64,000 nt of DNA, taken from the NCBI RefSeq assembly GCF_015624485.1, contig NZ_CP061378.1, positions 5,704,001 to 5,768,000 of the forward strand. Direction: 5' to 3'. Source of the DNA: Bradyrhizobium genosp. L (GTDB taxonomy: Bacteria; Pseudomonadota; Alphaproteobacteria; Rhizobiales; Xanthobacteraceae). Numbering within the stretch: position 1 is the stretch's first letter; every line of letters begins with the position of its first letter. Positions 39,219-47,894 of the stretch are shown here, in pieces. The notes beneath the pieces were generated by a model, which ran no database searches, was not told the origin of the DNA, and saw only the letters and a list, made by a program, of their open reading frames with translations. Made by a program: the position numbers and the translations under genes.

Positions 39219-40610
39219 TCAGACCACCGGATCGATCGGGGCGGACGGCGTGCCGCCCGCTTCCACCGCTTCACCCGCGGCAAGGCAGAGGTCTTCGCGA
39301 TAACGGCCGGCCACCAGTTGCACGCCGACCGGAATCCGGCCGACCAGGCCTGTCGAGATGACGAGCCCCGGCAGCCCCATGAACGGGATCGCGATTTGCG
39401 GCAGTTGCGCATGCCAGACCCGCGCGAACGACGCCTCGTCCTTGCGGTCGAGATGATCGGGGAACGGCAGCTCGCCGGAGACCGGCATCAGCAGCACCGG
39501 GTATTTGTCGAAGAAGGCGAACCATTCGCGGGTCAATGTCGCGCGGCGCGCCAGCGCCTGCGACAGGTCGAACGGATGCACGCGCGGGCCGACGCCACGC
39601 AGGCAGGCCAGCGCGCCGGGATCGCCCTCGCGTTCGGCGAAGGCCAACTGCGCCTCATAGCCGTCGCCGAGCCAGAGCCTGGTCTGGATCTCGGCGGCCT
39701 CGCGCAGCGATGGCGTGTCTGATATCTCCTCGACGATCCAGCCGGCCTTTTGCAGCCGCTTGCCGGCATCGGCGACCGCAGCGACCACCTCGGGCACCGG
39801 GTTGAGGCCATCCGGATTGAGACACATCGCCACGCGTTTTTCCCGCGGCGCGCCGTCCAGCGGCACCGGCGCGTACCAAGGATCGCGATAGTCCGGCGCC
39901 GACATCGCCGCGAGTGAGATGCGCAGGTCGTTGACGGTGCGCGCCAGCGGCCCAGAGACCGCAGAGATCTGCGGGCCGATCGGACGCTCCGGCAGCGCAG
40001 CGTTGAAGGCGGGGATACGGCCCAGGCTCGGCCGCAGGCCGTGCACGCCGCAGGCATAGGCCGGATAGCGGATCGATCCGGCGATATCGGTGCCATGCGC
40101 GATATGGCCGATGCCGGCCGCGACCGCTGAGCCCGCGCCGCCCGACGAGCCGCCCGGCGTGATGCCGGGATCGCGCGGGTTCTTGGTGTCGCCGTGGATG
40201 AGATTGGTGGTGAACCAACGATAGGACACCGCCGGGCAGTTGGTGCGGCCGAGCAGCACGGCGCCCGCCTTGCGCAGATTGGCGACCACAGGGTTGTCGG
40301 TCTTGGCGATCAGGTCGCGCTGCGCCTTCAGCCCGTTGGTGGTGGCATAGCCTTCCTGGTCGACATTGACCTTGATCGTGACGGGCACGCCGGCGAGCGG
40401 GCCGACCGCCTCGCCGCACGCGATCGCAGCATCGACCGCGGCGGCCTGTGCCAGCACGTCGTCCGGGCGGTGATCGACCACCGCATTGATCTTCGGGTTG
40501 ACTGCATCGAGCCGGGCAAGCCCCGCCTGCGCCGCCTCCTTGGCCGAAACCTGCTTCGATTTGATGAGGCCGGCGAGTTCGGTCGCCGACAGACGCCAAA
40601 GATCCTGCAT
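39219..40610 (-). CDS. Amidase (amidase signature family)
   Basis: 463 aa hydrolase of carboxamides. The Ser-cisSer-Lys triad is visible: Lys80 (VPVTIKVN), Ser155/156 in TPGGSSGGAG and Ser179 in TDIAGSIRYPA. The family-typical Gly-rich stretch continues to ACGVHGLRPSLGR. GGAG lies seven bases before ATG 40610; a start twelve codons upstream was rejected. It begins an operon with gpx and DUF3297. Not GatA (no gatB/C nearby, and length and N-terminus differ). Substrate unknown. Confidence 0.88.
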   Translation of the reverse strand: MQDLWRLSATELAGLIKSKQVSAKEAAQAGLARLDAVNPKINAVVDHRPDDVLAQAAAVDAAIACGEAVGPLAGVPVTIKVNVDQEGYATTNGLKAQRDLIAKTDNPVVANLRKAGAVLLGRTNCPAVSYRWFTTNLIHGDTKNPRDPGITPGGSSGGAGSAVAAGIGHIAHGTDIAGSIRYPAYACGVHGLRPSLGRIPAFNAALPERPIGPQISAVSGPLARTVNDLRISLAAMSAPDYRDPWYAPVPLDGAPREKRVAMCLNPDGLNPVPEVVAAVADAGKRLQKAGWIVEEISDTPSLREAAEIQTRLWLGDGYEAQLAFAEREGDPGALACLRGVGPRVHPFDLSQALARRATLTREWFAFFDKYPVLLMPVSGELPFPDHLDRKDEASFARVWHAQLPQIAIPFMGLPGLVISTGLVGRIPVGVQLVAGRYREDLCLAAGEAVEAGGTPSAPIDPVV

Positions 40611-40682
40611 AAGACACTCCGTATGACGGAGCTTCTTTAGCGCCACGCGGAGGACAAGGCCAGCGGCCGGCGGCCCGAGGTC

Positions 40683-41249
40683 TCAGCGGACGCGGGCGAT
40701 GTAATAGGCGAGATCGGCGATCTGCTCCTTGGTCACCGTCTGCATCACGTCGGCCATGGTGGCATCATAGCCGTGGCGCGAGTTGTCCTTGTACTCGGCG
40801 AGCGTCTTGGCGAGGTAGTCCTCGCGCTGGTTGGCGATGCGCGGGACGTTCTCCTTGCCCGAAAAATCGGTGTTGTGGCAGGTGTTGCAGCGGTTCTGCT
40901 GCACCAGCGCCTGGCCTTTCCCCATCCGCGCCGGATCGCCGGCGTCCGCGGGCGGATTGGGCTTCGGCAAGGTGGCGATGAAATCGGAGAAGGTCCTGAG
41001 GTCGTCGTCGGTCAGCGGCTTCGCCATCTCGTTCATCGGCTCGAAGGTGCGCAGCTTCTCGCGGAACATGAAGAGCTGGATCAGCGCGTAAGGCGCCTGC
41101 TGGCCACCGAGCGAGGGCGTGTTCTCGGTCTCCGACGTGCCGTGCTCGCCATGGCAGGCGAAGCAGGTGACGGTGCGTTCCTGGATGGTTTCGGCGTTTG
41201 CGGAGAAGGCGACGGATGCAAGGAGCATAGGGATCATCATCTTACGCAT
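40683..41249 (-). CDS. Diheme cytochrome c (c4-like), exported
   Basis: 188 aa. Signal peptide [16 protein letters not shown], then two class I heme sites: CFACH (29-33) and CNTCH (121-125), with later Met residues as likely axial ligands. It is a periplasmic electron carrier. It lies 136 nt downstream of the PQQ-type sugar dehydrogenase gene on the same strand and is a natural acceptor for that enzyme, although a repeat unit lies between them. Confidence 0.88.
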   Translation of the reverse strand: MRKMMIPMLLASVAFSANAETIQERTVTCFACHGEHGTSETENTPSLGGQQAPYALIQLFMFREKLRTFEPMNEMAKPLTDDDLRTFSDFIATLPKPNPPADAGDPARMGKGQALVQQNRCNTCHNTDFSGKENVPRIANQREDYLAKTLAEYKDNSRHGYDATMADVMQTVTKEQIADLAYYIARVR

Positions 41250-41273
41250 TCGTCTGCTCCTGACTCCTACAGG

Positions 41274-41376
41274 GTCATTCCGGGCTGGTGCGCAAGCACC
41301 AGACCCGGAATCTCGAGATTCTCAGATGCGCAATTGCGCATCATAGTTCGATGCTTCGCATCGCCCCGGAATGACG
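41274..41376. repeat. Inverted repeat (cattccgggg family)
   Basis: Outer arms tcattccggg... and ...cgccccggaatgacg enclose inner pairs (ggtgcgcaagcacc; atgcgcaattgcgcat). Same family as 12939-13022. Separates the dehydrogenase and cytochrome genes. Confidence 0.7.
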
Positions 41377-41385
41377 GCGGTGTCG

Positions 41386-42660
41386 TTACTGGTTCGCGAC
41401 CTTCGGCTTGCCGTAGCTGACGCGGTAGACCGCGCCGTTCCAGTCGTCGGAGACGAGCAGCGAGCCGTCCTTCAGCAGCATCACGTCGACCGGGCGGCCG
41501 ACATATTTGTTGTCCTCGAGGAAGCCGGTCATGAACGGCTCGACCGATTTCACGGTGCCGTCCTTGTTCAGCTTGACGACGACGACGTCACCGCCCTGTT
41601 TCTGCGTCTTGTTCCAGGAGCCGTGGCGCGCGACGAAGATCGCGTTCTTATAGGACTTCGGGAACATGTTGCCGGTGTAGAAGCGCATGCCCAATGAGGC
41701 GGTATGCGGGCCCATCAGGCCGACCGGCGGCGTGTAGTCCTTGCAGTTCTTGCCCCAGCCGAGCTCCTGGTCGATGATGTTGCCCTGCCAGCAGAACGGC
41801 GCGCCGAAATCCTCGCCGGCCTTGGTGACGCGGTTGAGCTCGTCCTCCGGCACCGACTCCGACAGCCAGTCGCGACCGTTGTCGGTGAAGTACATCTGCT
41901 TGTTCTCGGGATTCCAGTCGAAGCCGACCGAGTTGCGCACGCCGAGCGCGTAGACCTCGGCGCCTGAGCCATCGAGATTCATGCGGCGGATCTGGCCGTG
42001 GGCGTCGTCATGCAGCACGTCGTTGCCGGGCTGGCCGACCGGGACGTAGAGCTTGTTGTCCGGACCGATGGCGATGAACTTCCAGCCATGGGCCTCGTCC
42101 TTCGGCAGCTTGTCATAGATCACGGTCGGCTTCGGCGGGTTGTCGAGCACATCGTCGATCTTGTCGATCTTGGAGACCTGCGACAGCTCGGCGATGTAGA
42201 GCGTGCCGTCCTTGAAGGCGACACCGTTCGGACGGTAGAGGCCGGAGGCGATCACCTTGACCGAGCGTTTGCCGTCCTTGTTGACGATGGCATAGACCTT
42301 GTCGACCAGTCGGCTGCCGACGAACACGGTGCCCTTGTCGCTGAGCGCCAGCGAGCGCGCGTTGGCCATGCCGGCGGCGTAGACCTCGACATTGAAGCCG
42401 GCCGGCACCTTGAGCTTGGCCAGCGGCAGCTTGTCGGGCGCGGCCGGGATCGGCGGACCCGCCACCGGCGCGAGCTTTGCGGCGGCCTCATTGTCCGGAC
42501 GTCCGATCATGGGCGAGCCGGGCGGCAGCGCCTGCGCAGCTGGCGCGGCACCTGCGGCTGGCGGGCTGGCCGGCTGCTGCGCCGCAGCATGCAGCGTGAA
42601 AGCCCCGAACACAGCGCCTGCAAGCAACAGGCTGCGCGGCGCAAAGTAATAATTTGTCAT
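41386..42660 (-). CDS. PQQ-dependent sugar dehydrogenase-type beta-propeller, periplasmic
   Basis: 424 aa. Signal peptide (LLLAGAVFGAFTLHAAA) and Pro/Ala-rich linker, then a six-bladed propeller of the soluble PQQ glucose/aldose (sorbosone) dehydrogenase fold: GFNVEVYAAGMANARSLALSDKG, GLYRPNGVAF, DEAHGWKFIAIGPDNKLYVPVGQPGN, GVRNSVGFDW and HGSWNKTQ. PQQ itself is made by the genes at 43421-46888, 0.8 kb away. Quinoprotein status and substrate are inferred; some relatives do not bind PQQ. Confidence 0.85.
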   Translation of the reverse strand: MTNYYFAPRSLLLAGAVFGAFTLHAAAQQPASPPAAGAAPAAQALPPGSPMIGRPDNEAAAKLAPVAGPPIPAAPDKLPLAKLKVPAGFNVEVYAAGMANARSLALSDKGTVFVGSRLVDKVYAIVNKDGKRSVKVIASGLYRPNGVAFKDGTLYIAELSQVSKIDKIDDVLDNPPKPTVIYDKLPKDEAHGWKFIAIGPDNKLYVPVGQPGNDVLHDDAHGQIRRMNLDGSGAEVYALGVRNSVGFDWNPENKQMYFTDNGRDWLSESVPEDELNRVTKAGEDFGAPFCWQGNIIDQELGWGKNCKDYTPPVGLMGPHTASLGMRFYTGNMFPKSYKNAIFVARHGSWNKTQKQGGDVVVVKLNKDGTVKSVEPFMTGFLEDNKYVGRPVDVMLLKDGSLLVSDDWNGAVYRVSYGKPKVANQ

Positions 42661-42836
42661 GATGTTCTCCCCTGGGCGGAAGCCATCTTCCTTGCACCGG
42701 TCCTCTCAACCGGCGCTGGCGGCCTTCCCGCAGGTAGTTGTGCGAATTTGTCCGGACAAATGCAATCGGAAACATAACGACGCCGGCGCGGGCGGCCGGT
42801 GCGCGGCGCGCGACCCGACGCGTCGCGCTCAACCGA

Positions 42837-43094
42837 TCAATGTCTGGTGATCGAGCGGTCCGGGCGATCGAGGATTGCTTCCGTGAACGGGAACTCGAGC
42901 ACGATCTCACCCTCGTCGTCGGTCACCTCGATCACCGCACTGAGCAGCGCGCCGTCGGCACCTTCGGTCTTGAGCAGCTCACGAATCATGGCACGCGCCA
43001 TTTCCCAGGCGCGATCCGGGTCCCGCAGGATCTCGCCGTCGGGATCGGAAATCAGCTCGTCGCCGATACGGGTGTTGAAGAAATAGCGTGGCAT
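42837..43094 (-). CDS. DUF6894 small protein
   Basis: 85 aa. PRYFFNTRIGDELISDPDGEILRDPDRAWEMARAMIREL is the common opening of the short rhizobial DUF6894 family. ATG 43094 at MPRYFFNT; an in-frame start six codons upstream is disfavoured. No signal peptide, no known role. Divergent from pqqA. Confidence 0.8.
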   Translation of the reverse strand: MPRYFFNTRIGDELISDPDGEILRDPDRAWEMARAMIRELLKTEGADGALLSAVIEVTDDEGEIVLEFPFTEAILDRPDRSITRH

Positions 43095-43420
43095 CGGCAG
43101 AACTCGGCTCAAGTTGAGCGCCCGCCTCCGCCTGCGGGGCGCAAATCGTCATCAGGACCTTCGGAGGATACAGGCTTCCCCACTCCGTCCCCAAACATCA
43201 CTATTCACCCCATCGCGAACAACAGGAAAAAGGTCTGATGTGATGGGCTTTTCAAGGCACGGTGCGCACAACTGCGTGAGCGGGCCAAAGGCCGCATTTT
43301 GCGATGCAGCATTCGCGCGACAGAGCAACCTTGCAAAAGATTTAACTGGCGAACTTTTTCATCCGCAGTAGTTTAACCCGCAGGGCGGAAGTTCGTCCGG
43401 TTGCAACAATGGAGAGCCAC
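43095..43420. other. Upstream region of pqqA
   Basis: 326 nt without a plausible gene, between DUF6894 (minus) and pqqA (plus). It should hold the pqq promoter; AT-rich stretches lie at 43325-43380 (ttgcaaaagatttaactgg... ctttttcatc), but I could not find convincing boxes. Confidence 0.4.
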
Positions 43421-43501
43421 ATGGCCTGGAAAGCACCGAAGATCGTCGAAGTGTCGGTCGGCATGGAAATCAACATGTATATGTGCGCCACCCGCAAGTA
43501 A
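43421..43501 (+). CDS. pqqA: PQQ precursor peptide PqqA
   Basis: 26-residue peptide MAWKAPKIVEVSVGMEINMY followed by MCATRK. Glu16 and Tyr20 are the residues cross-linked by PqqE and become the PQQ skeleton; spacing (E-I-N-M-Y) is canonical. GGAGAGCC directly precedes the ATG. It is the first gene of pqqABCDE. A potential attenuator follows (43537-43612). Confidence 0.95.
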   Translation: MAWKAPKIVEVSVGMEINMYMCATRK

Positions 43502-43536
43502 GCGGTCGCGCCCAATACAGGTTTAGCGTTCAGCGC

Positions 43537-43612
43537 AGGTGGACATCCGGGCGTGACCCGCTCCCGAGCAAGGGAGTGTGTTTCCAAGCCGGGGTCCACC
43601 TCGCAGCGTTTT
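43537..43612 (+). terminator. Possible attenuator between pqqA and pqqB
   Basis: Perfect 8-bp stem (aggtggac at 43537-43544, gtccacct at 43594-43601) closing a 49-nt loop that contains a smaller hairpin (ctcccgagcaagggag); tttt at 43609-43612 follows. Read-through would give the usual excess of pqqA message. Prediction by eye. Confidence 0.4.
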
Positions 43613-43647
43613 GGGATTGATTCAAGACATTCTCCGGGGGACGGATC

Positions 43648-44577
43648 ATGCTTCGCGTCGTCGTCCTCGGCGCCGCAGCGGGTGGCGGCGTTCCGCAGTG
43701 GAACTGCGGATGCCCGGTTTGCAGGGCCGCGCGGCACGAGCATCCGGAATTGCAGAGCACGCAGGCCTCGATCGCATTCAGCCGCGACGGCGCCAACTGG
43801 TTCCTGGTCAACGCCTCGCCCGACCTGCGCCAGCAGCTCATTGCGACCCCGCAGTTGCATCCCAAGCAAGGCGCGTTGCGCCATACGCCGATATCAGGCG
43901 TGATCCTCACCAATGGCGAGATCGATGCCGTCGCCGGGCTATTGTCGATGCGCGAGGGCTCGCCGTTTGCGATCTACGCCCATGAGCGGGTGCTGGCGAT
44001 CCTGCGCTCCAACAGCATCTTCAACGTGCTGAACGAGAAGAACGTCAAGCGCGAGGCGATCGCGGTCGATCAGGCTTTCGAGCCCCGTTTGCCCGACGGC
44101 GCCCCGTCAGGACTCGAGGTGTTGCCGTTCGAGGTTCCCGGCAAAAGCGCCTGGTATCTCGAGGGCAAGGCGCATCCCGCCGGCCGCGACGGCGTCGGCG
44201 ATACGCTGGGCCTGCGTATTGCGGACCGGGCGAGCGGCCAATATTTCTACTTCCTGGCCGCCTGCGCGCGGGTGGACGACGACCTGAAGTCGCGGATCAA
44301 GGGCGCGCCGCTGGTGTTCTTCGACGGCACGGTGTGGCGCGACGACGAATTGATCGCAGCCGGGCTCGGCAACAAGACCGGCCAGAGCATGGGACATATC
44401 GCGATGTCCGGCGATCATGGCGCGATCGACAGCCTCGCCGGCCTCGACATCGGACGAAAAGTGTTTTTGCATATCAACAACTCCAACCCGGCGCTGCTTG
44501 GGAGTTCGGCCGAACGCAAGGCGGCCGAACAGGCGGGCTGGCAGATTCCCTCCGACGGAACGGAGATCGTGCTGTGA
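43648..44577 (+). CDS. pqqB: PQQ biosynthesis protein PqqB
   Basis: 309 aa metallo-beta-lactamase-fold hydroxylase of the PQQ pathway. Conserved opening MLRVVVLGAAAGGGVPQWNCGCPVCRAAR, with the Cys motif, and later GVILTNGEIDAVAGLL and GHIAMSGDHGAIDSL. GGGGGACGGATC precedes the ATG. Its stop overlaps the pqqC GTG start (GTGA). Confidence 0.95.
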   Translation: MLRVVVLGAAAGGGVPQWNCGCPVCRAARHEHPELQSTQASIAFSRDGANWFLVNASPDLRQQLIATPQLHPKQGALRHTPISGVILTNGEIDAVAGLLSMREGSPFAIYAHERVLAILRSNSIFNVLNEKNVKREAIAVDQAFEPRLPDGAPSGLEVLPFEVPGKSAWYLEGKAHPAGRDGVGDTLGLRIADRASGQYFYFLAACARVDDDLKSRIKGAPLVFFDGTVWRDDELIAAGLGNKTGQSMGHIAMSGDHGAIDSLAGLDIGRKVFLHINNSNPALLGSSAERKAAEQAGWQIPSDGTEIVL

Positions 44578-45353
44578 ATATGGTGCCTACCAACGGAATG
44601 ACTGCGCTCTCGATCGGCAAGGGCATGACGCTCAACAGTGCCGAGGAGATGGAGGCGACGCTGCGCACGATCGGCGCGACGCGCTATCACAGCCTGCATC
44701 CGTTCCACCGCCTGCTGCACGGCGGCAAGCTCAACAAGGGCCAGGTGCAGGCCTGGGCGCTGAACCGCTACTACTACCAGAGCACGATCCCGCTGAAGGA
44801 CGCGATGGTGATCTCGCGCTTCCGCGACCGCAACACCAGGATCGAGTGGCGTCACCGCATCGAGGATCATGACGGCGATCCCGGCAATGAGGGCGGCATC
44901 GATCGCTGGCTCAAGCTGACCGAGGGCCTCGGCCTCGATACGGCTTACGTGGAATCCACCGAAGGCATTTTGCCGGCGACGCGCTTTGCGGTGGAGGCCT
45001 ATGTGCATTTCTGCCGCGACCGCACGCCGCTGGAGGCGATCGCCTCCTCGCTCACCGAATTGTTCGCGCCGAACCTGCACGAGGAGCGGATCTCGGGGAT
45101 GCTGAAGCATTACGACTTCGTCAACCCCGACATCATGAGCTATTTCAGCCGCCGCCTGACCCAGGCGCCGCGCGATGCGAACTTCGCGCTCGACTATGTC
45201 AAGCAGCACGCTAGGACGCCGGCCGAGCGCGAGGCGGTCTGCAACGCGCTGATCTTCAAGACCAACGTGTTGTGGGTGCAGCTCGACGCGCTTTCCCATG
45301 CCTATGTCGACGGTCACATTCCGCCCGGCGCCTTCGTGCCGAAGACCAGCTAG
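44574..45353 (+). CDS. pqqC: PQQ synthase PqqC
   Basis: 259 aa; performs the final ring closure and eight-electron oxidation giving PQQ. Typical blocks: YHSLHPFHRLLHGGKLNKGQVQAWALNRYYYQ and IPLKDAMVISR, then IEWRHRIEDHDGD and SSLTELFAPNLHEERISG. GTG 44574 overlaps the pqqB stop by 4 nt and has GGAG eight bases upstream; ATG 44580 is the alternative. Confidence 0.95.
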   Translation: MNMVPTNGMTALSIGKGMTLNSAEEMEATLRTIGATRYHSLHPFHRLLHGGKLNKGQVQAWALNRYYYQSTIPLKDAMVISRFRDRNTRIEWRHRIEDHDGDPGNEGGIDRWLKLTEGLGLDTAYVESTEGILPATRFAVEAYVHFCRDRTPLEAIASSLTELFAPNLHEERISGMLKHYDFVNPDIMSYFSRRLTQAPRDANFALDYVKQHARTPAEREAVCNALIFKTNVLWVQLDALSHAYVDGHIPPGAFVPKTS

Positions 45354-45362
45354 GAAAAACCG

Positions 45363-45671
45363 ATGGCCAGCCGCAACATCAGCGTCAGCGAGAGCAGCCG
45401 GCCGAAGCTGCCGCGCCATGCCAAGCTGAAATTCGACGAGACGCGGCAAGTCTGGGTGATCCTGGCGCCGGAGCGCGTGCTGGCGCCGGACGAGATCGCG
45501 GTCGAGGTGCTGCAACTCTGCGACGGCATGCGCACTGTTTCAGATATGGCGGAGCAGCTTGCCGCGAAATACGCCGCTCCGCGCGAGGCGATCCTGACCG
45601 ACGTGGTCGCGATGCTGCAGGACCTCGCCGACAAGGGCTTTCTCACCGAAGCGCGCGAGAACACAGCATGA
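45363..45671 (+). CDS. pqqD: PqqA-binding chaperone PqqD
   Basis: 102 aa RiPP recognition element that presents PqqA to PqqE. Conserved KLKFDETRQVWVILAPERVLAPDEIAVEVLQLCDG (read from 22) and a winged-helix C-terminus. AGGAAAAACC precedes the ATG; the stop overlaps the pqqE ATG by 4 nt (ATGA). Confidence 0.93.
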   Translation: MASRNISVSESSRPKLPRHAKLKFDETRQVWVILAPERVLAPDEIAVEVLQLCDGMRTVSDMAEQLAAKYAAPREAILTDVVAMLQDLADKGFLTEARENTA

Positions 45672-46888
45672 GTGCCACGCTCGCCGACAACAAGACCACC
45701 TCAACCGCCCCGAGCGACGGCCTCGCCGTGCTGGAAGGCGCGCGCTCGGCGGCCGAGACCTATGGCATCCCGCTCGCGGTGCTGCTCGAGGTCACCCACC
45801 GCTGTCCGCTGCAATGCCCCTATTGCTCGAACCCGGTCGAGCTCGACCGCGGATCGACCGAGCTCACCACCGACGAGTGGAAGAAGGTGCTCAGGGAGCT
45901 CGCCCAGCTCGGCGTGCTGCAGGTCCATTTCTCCGGCGGCGAGCCGACCGCGCGCAAGGACATCGTCGAACTGGTACAGCATGCGAGCGATGTTGGGCTG
46001 TATTCCAATTTGATCACGTCAGCCGTGCTGCTGACCCGGGACAGGCTGAAGGCGCTGGCCGACGCAGGTCTCTCCCATGTGCAGATCAGTTTTCAGGGCA
46101 ACGAGCCCATCGTCGCCGATCGCGTCGCGGGCCTGAAGGACGCGCATCGCAAGAAGCTCGAAGTAGCGAAATGGACGCGTGAGCTGGAATTGCCGCTCAC
46201 CGTCAATGCGGTGATGCACCGGCAGAACCTGCATCAACTGTCCGACATCATCCAGATGGCCGTCGACCTCGACGCCGACCGGCTCGAAGTCGCCAACGTG
46301 CAGTATTACGGCTGGGCGCTGAAAAACCGCGCCGCGCTGATGCCGACCATCGAGCAGATCGAGGAGACCAGCCGCATCGTCGAGGAGGCTCAGGCGCGGC
46401 TGAAAGGCACGCTCGCGATCGACTACGTCGTGCCGGACTATTACGCGCTGCGGCCGAAGAAATGCATGGGCGGCTGGGGCCGCCAGTTCTTCAACATCTC
46501 GCCGGCCGGCAAGGTGCTGCCGTGCCACGCCGCCGAAAGCATCACGGGGCTGGAATTCGAATCCGTGCGCTCGAACCATTCGATCGCCTGGATCTGGCAG
46601 AACTCGGAAGCCTTCAACCGCTATCGCGGCACCGGCTGGATGCCGGAGCCGTGCAAATCCTGCGAATTCCGCGAGGTCGATTACGGCGGCTGCCGCTGCC
46701 AGGCCTTTGCGCTGACCGGCGATGCCGGGAATACCGACCCGGCCTGCGCGCTGTCACCGCTTCATGACGAGATCTTCAAGCAGGCCGAGCAGGAATCCGA
46801 AGGCGCGCAGAGCCGCTTCCTGTACCGCAATTTTGCCGGCGGCACGCTGGAGGCGGACGAGCGCCGGGACGAACGTAATGGCGCCTGA
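45668..46888 (+). CDS. pqqE: Radical SAM PqqE, PqqA cross-linking enzyme
   Basis: 406 aa radical SAM enzyme forming the Glu-Tyr carbon bond in PqqA. CxxxCxxC cluster motif at Cys46, Cys50, Cys53 (HRCPLQCPYC); SPASM auxiliary cluster cysteines in KKCMGGWG, VLPCHAA, PCKSCEF and YGGCRCQ. Overlaps pqqD (4 nt) and the iminopeptidase gene (11 nt). Confidence 0.95.
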   Translation: MSATLADNKTTSTAPSDGLAVLEGARSAAETYGIPLAVLLEVTHRCPLQCPYCSNPVELDRGSTELTTDEWKKVLRELAQLGVLQVHFSGGEPTARKDIVELVQHASDVGLYSNLITSAVLLTRDRLKALADAGLSHVQISFQGNEPIVADRVAGLKDAHRKKLEVAKWTRELELPLTVNAVMHRQNLHQLSDIIQMAVDLDADRLEVANVQYYGWALKNRAALMPTIEQIEETSRIVEEAQARLKGTLAIDYVVPDYYALRPKKCMGGWGRQFFNISPAGKVLPCHAAESITGLEFESVRSNHSIAWIWQNSEAFNRYRGTGWMPEPCKSCEFREVDYGGCRCQAFALTGDAGNTDPACALSPLHDEIFKQAEQESEGAQSRFLYRNFAGGTLEADERRDERNGA

Positions 46889-47855
46889 CGCCGATGCCGG
46901 CAAATCCACCGGGCGCGCCGATCCGTTTGCCCCGCTGACATCGGAGCAGATCGATGTCGGTGACGGCCACGATCTCTATGTCGAGAGCGTCGGCCGCGAG
47001 GGCGGCATTCCGGCCGTCTATCTGCATGGCGGACCGGGCAGCGGCTGCCAGCCGGATCATCGCCGGCTGTTCGATCCCGAACGATTCCACGCCGTGCTGT
47101 TCGACCAGCGCGGCTGCGGCCGCAGCCGGCCGAAAGGCAGCCGCCAGCACAACACGACGCAGCATTTGATCGCCGACATGGAGACGATCCGCGAGCGGTT
47201 CGGCTTTGCGCGCTGGATGGTGGTCGGCGGCTCCTGGGGCGCGACATTGGCGCTGGCATATGCGCAGGCGCATCCCGCGCGCGTCAGCGGCCTGGTGCTG
47301 CGCGCGACCTTTCTCGGTACGCACGAGGAATTGGAAGACGTCTTCCTGCGCACCCTGCCCCGGTTCTATCCCGCGCTTTACGAGGACTTCCTCAACGTGC
47401 TGCCTGAAAGCGAGCGCGCAACCCCGCTCGCCGCCTACTACCGCCGCATCCTCGACCCCAGCATCGACGTGCACGGCCGCGTCGCGCGCGCCTGGCACGA
47501 CACCGAGCGTACGCTGTCGGAGCACACGCCGAAGCAGACCCGGCTCGACCTCCAGAAAACATCGGGCGTGCTGCCCTCGACGCCGTTCATGGAGGCGCAC
47601 TACTTCGCCAACGACTGCTTCCTGCGCCCCAACCAGTTGATGGAGAATGTCGGCCTGCTCGCCGGCATCCCCGGCATCATGGTGCAGGGCCGCTACGATC
47701 TGCTCTGCCCGCCCGCGACCACGCACGCACTCGCCGCACGCTGGCCGGGCAGCGAAGTCCGCATCATCGACGGCGCCGGCCACATCCTCTACGACCCCGG
47801 CATCCGCAATGCGGTGATGAAGGCGATCGCGGACCTGGGTTCGAAGGCGCGTTGA
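46878..47855 (+). CDS. pip: Proline iminopeptidase-type S33 hydrolase, coupled to the pqq operon
   Basis: 325 aa. Alpha/beta hydrolase with HGGPGSG (50-56), nucleophile Ser119 in VVGGSWGAT, an oxyanion segment LFDQRGCGRS, the GRYDLLCPP acidic region and catalytic His in DGAGHIL. This is the Pip (proline iminopeptidase) group with N-terminal exopeptidase activity. Its ATG lies inside the end of pqqE (overlap 11 nt), a strong sign of coexpression. No pqqF/pqqG protease genes are seen, so a trimming role in PqqA maturation is possible but unproven. Confidence 0.9.
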   Translation: MAPDADAGKSTGRADPFAPLTSEQIDVGDGHDLYVESVGREGGIPAVYLHGGPGSGCQPDHRRLFDPERFHAVLFDQRGCGRSRPKGSRQHNTTQHLIADMETIRERFGFARWMVVGGSWGATLALAYAQAHPARVSGLVLRATFLGTHEELEDVFLRTLPRFYPALYEDFLNVLPESERATPLAAYYRRILDPSIDVHGRVARAWHDTERTLSEHTPKQTRLDLQKTSGVLPSTPFMEAHYFANDCFLRPNQLMENVGLLAGIPGIMVQGRYDLLCPPATTHALAARWPGSEVRIIDGAGHILYDPGIRNAVMKAIADLGSKAR

Positions 47856-47894
47856 TATCCGGGCGTGCGCGCTCTCGCCCGTGACGATGCCCTG

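Noticed and set aside
43114..43371. Plus-strand frame upstream of pqqA as a possible extra pqq gene
   Set aside because: Composition is non-coding, no ribosome site, and no resemblance to any PQQ protein.
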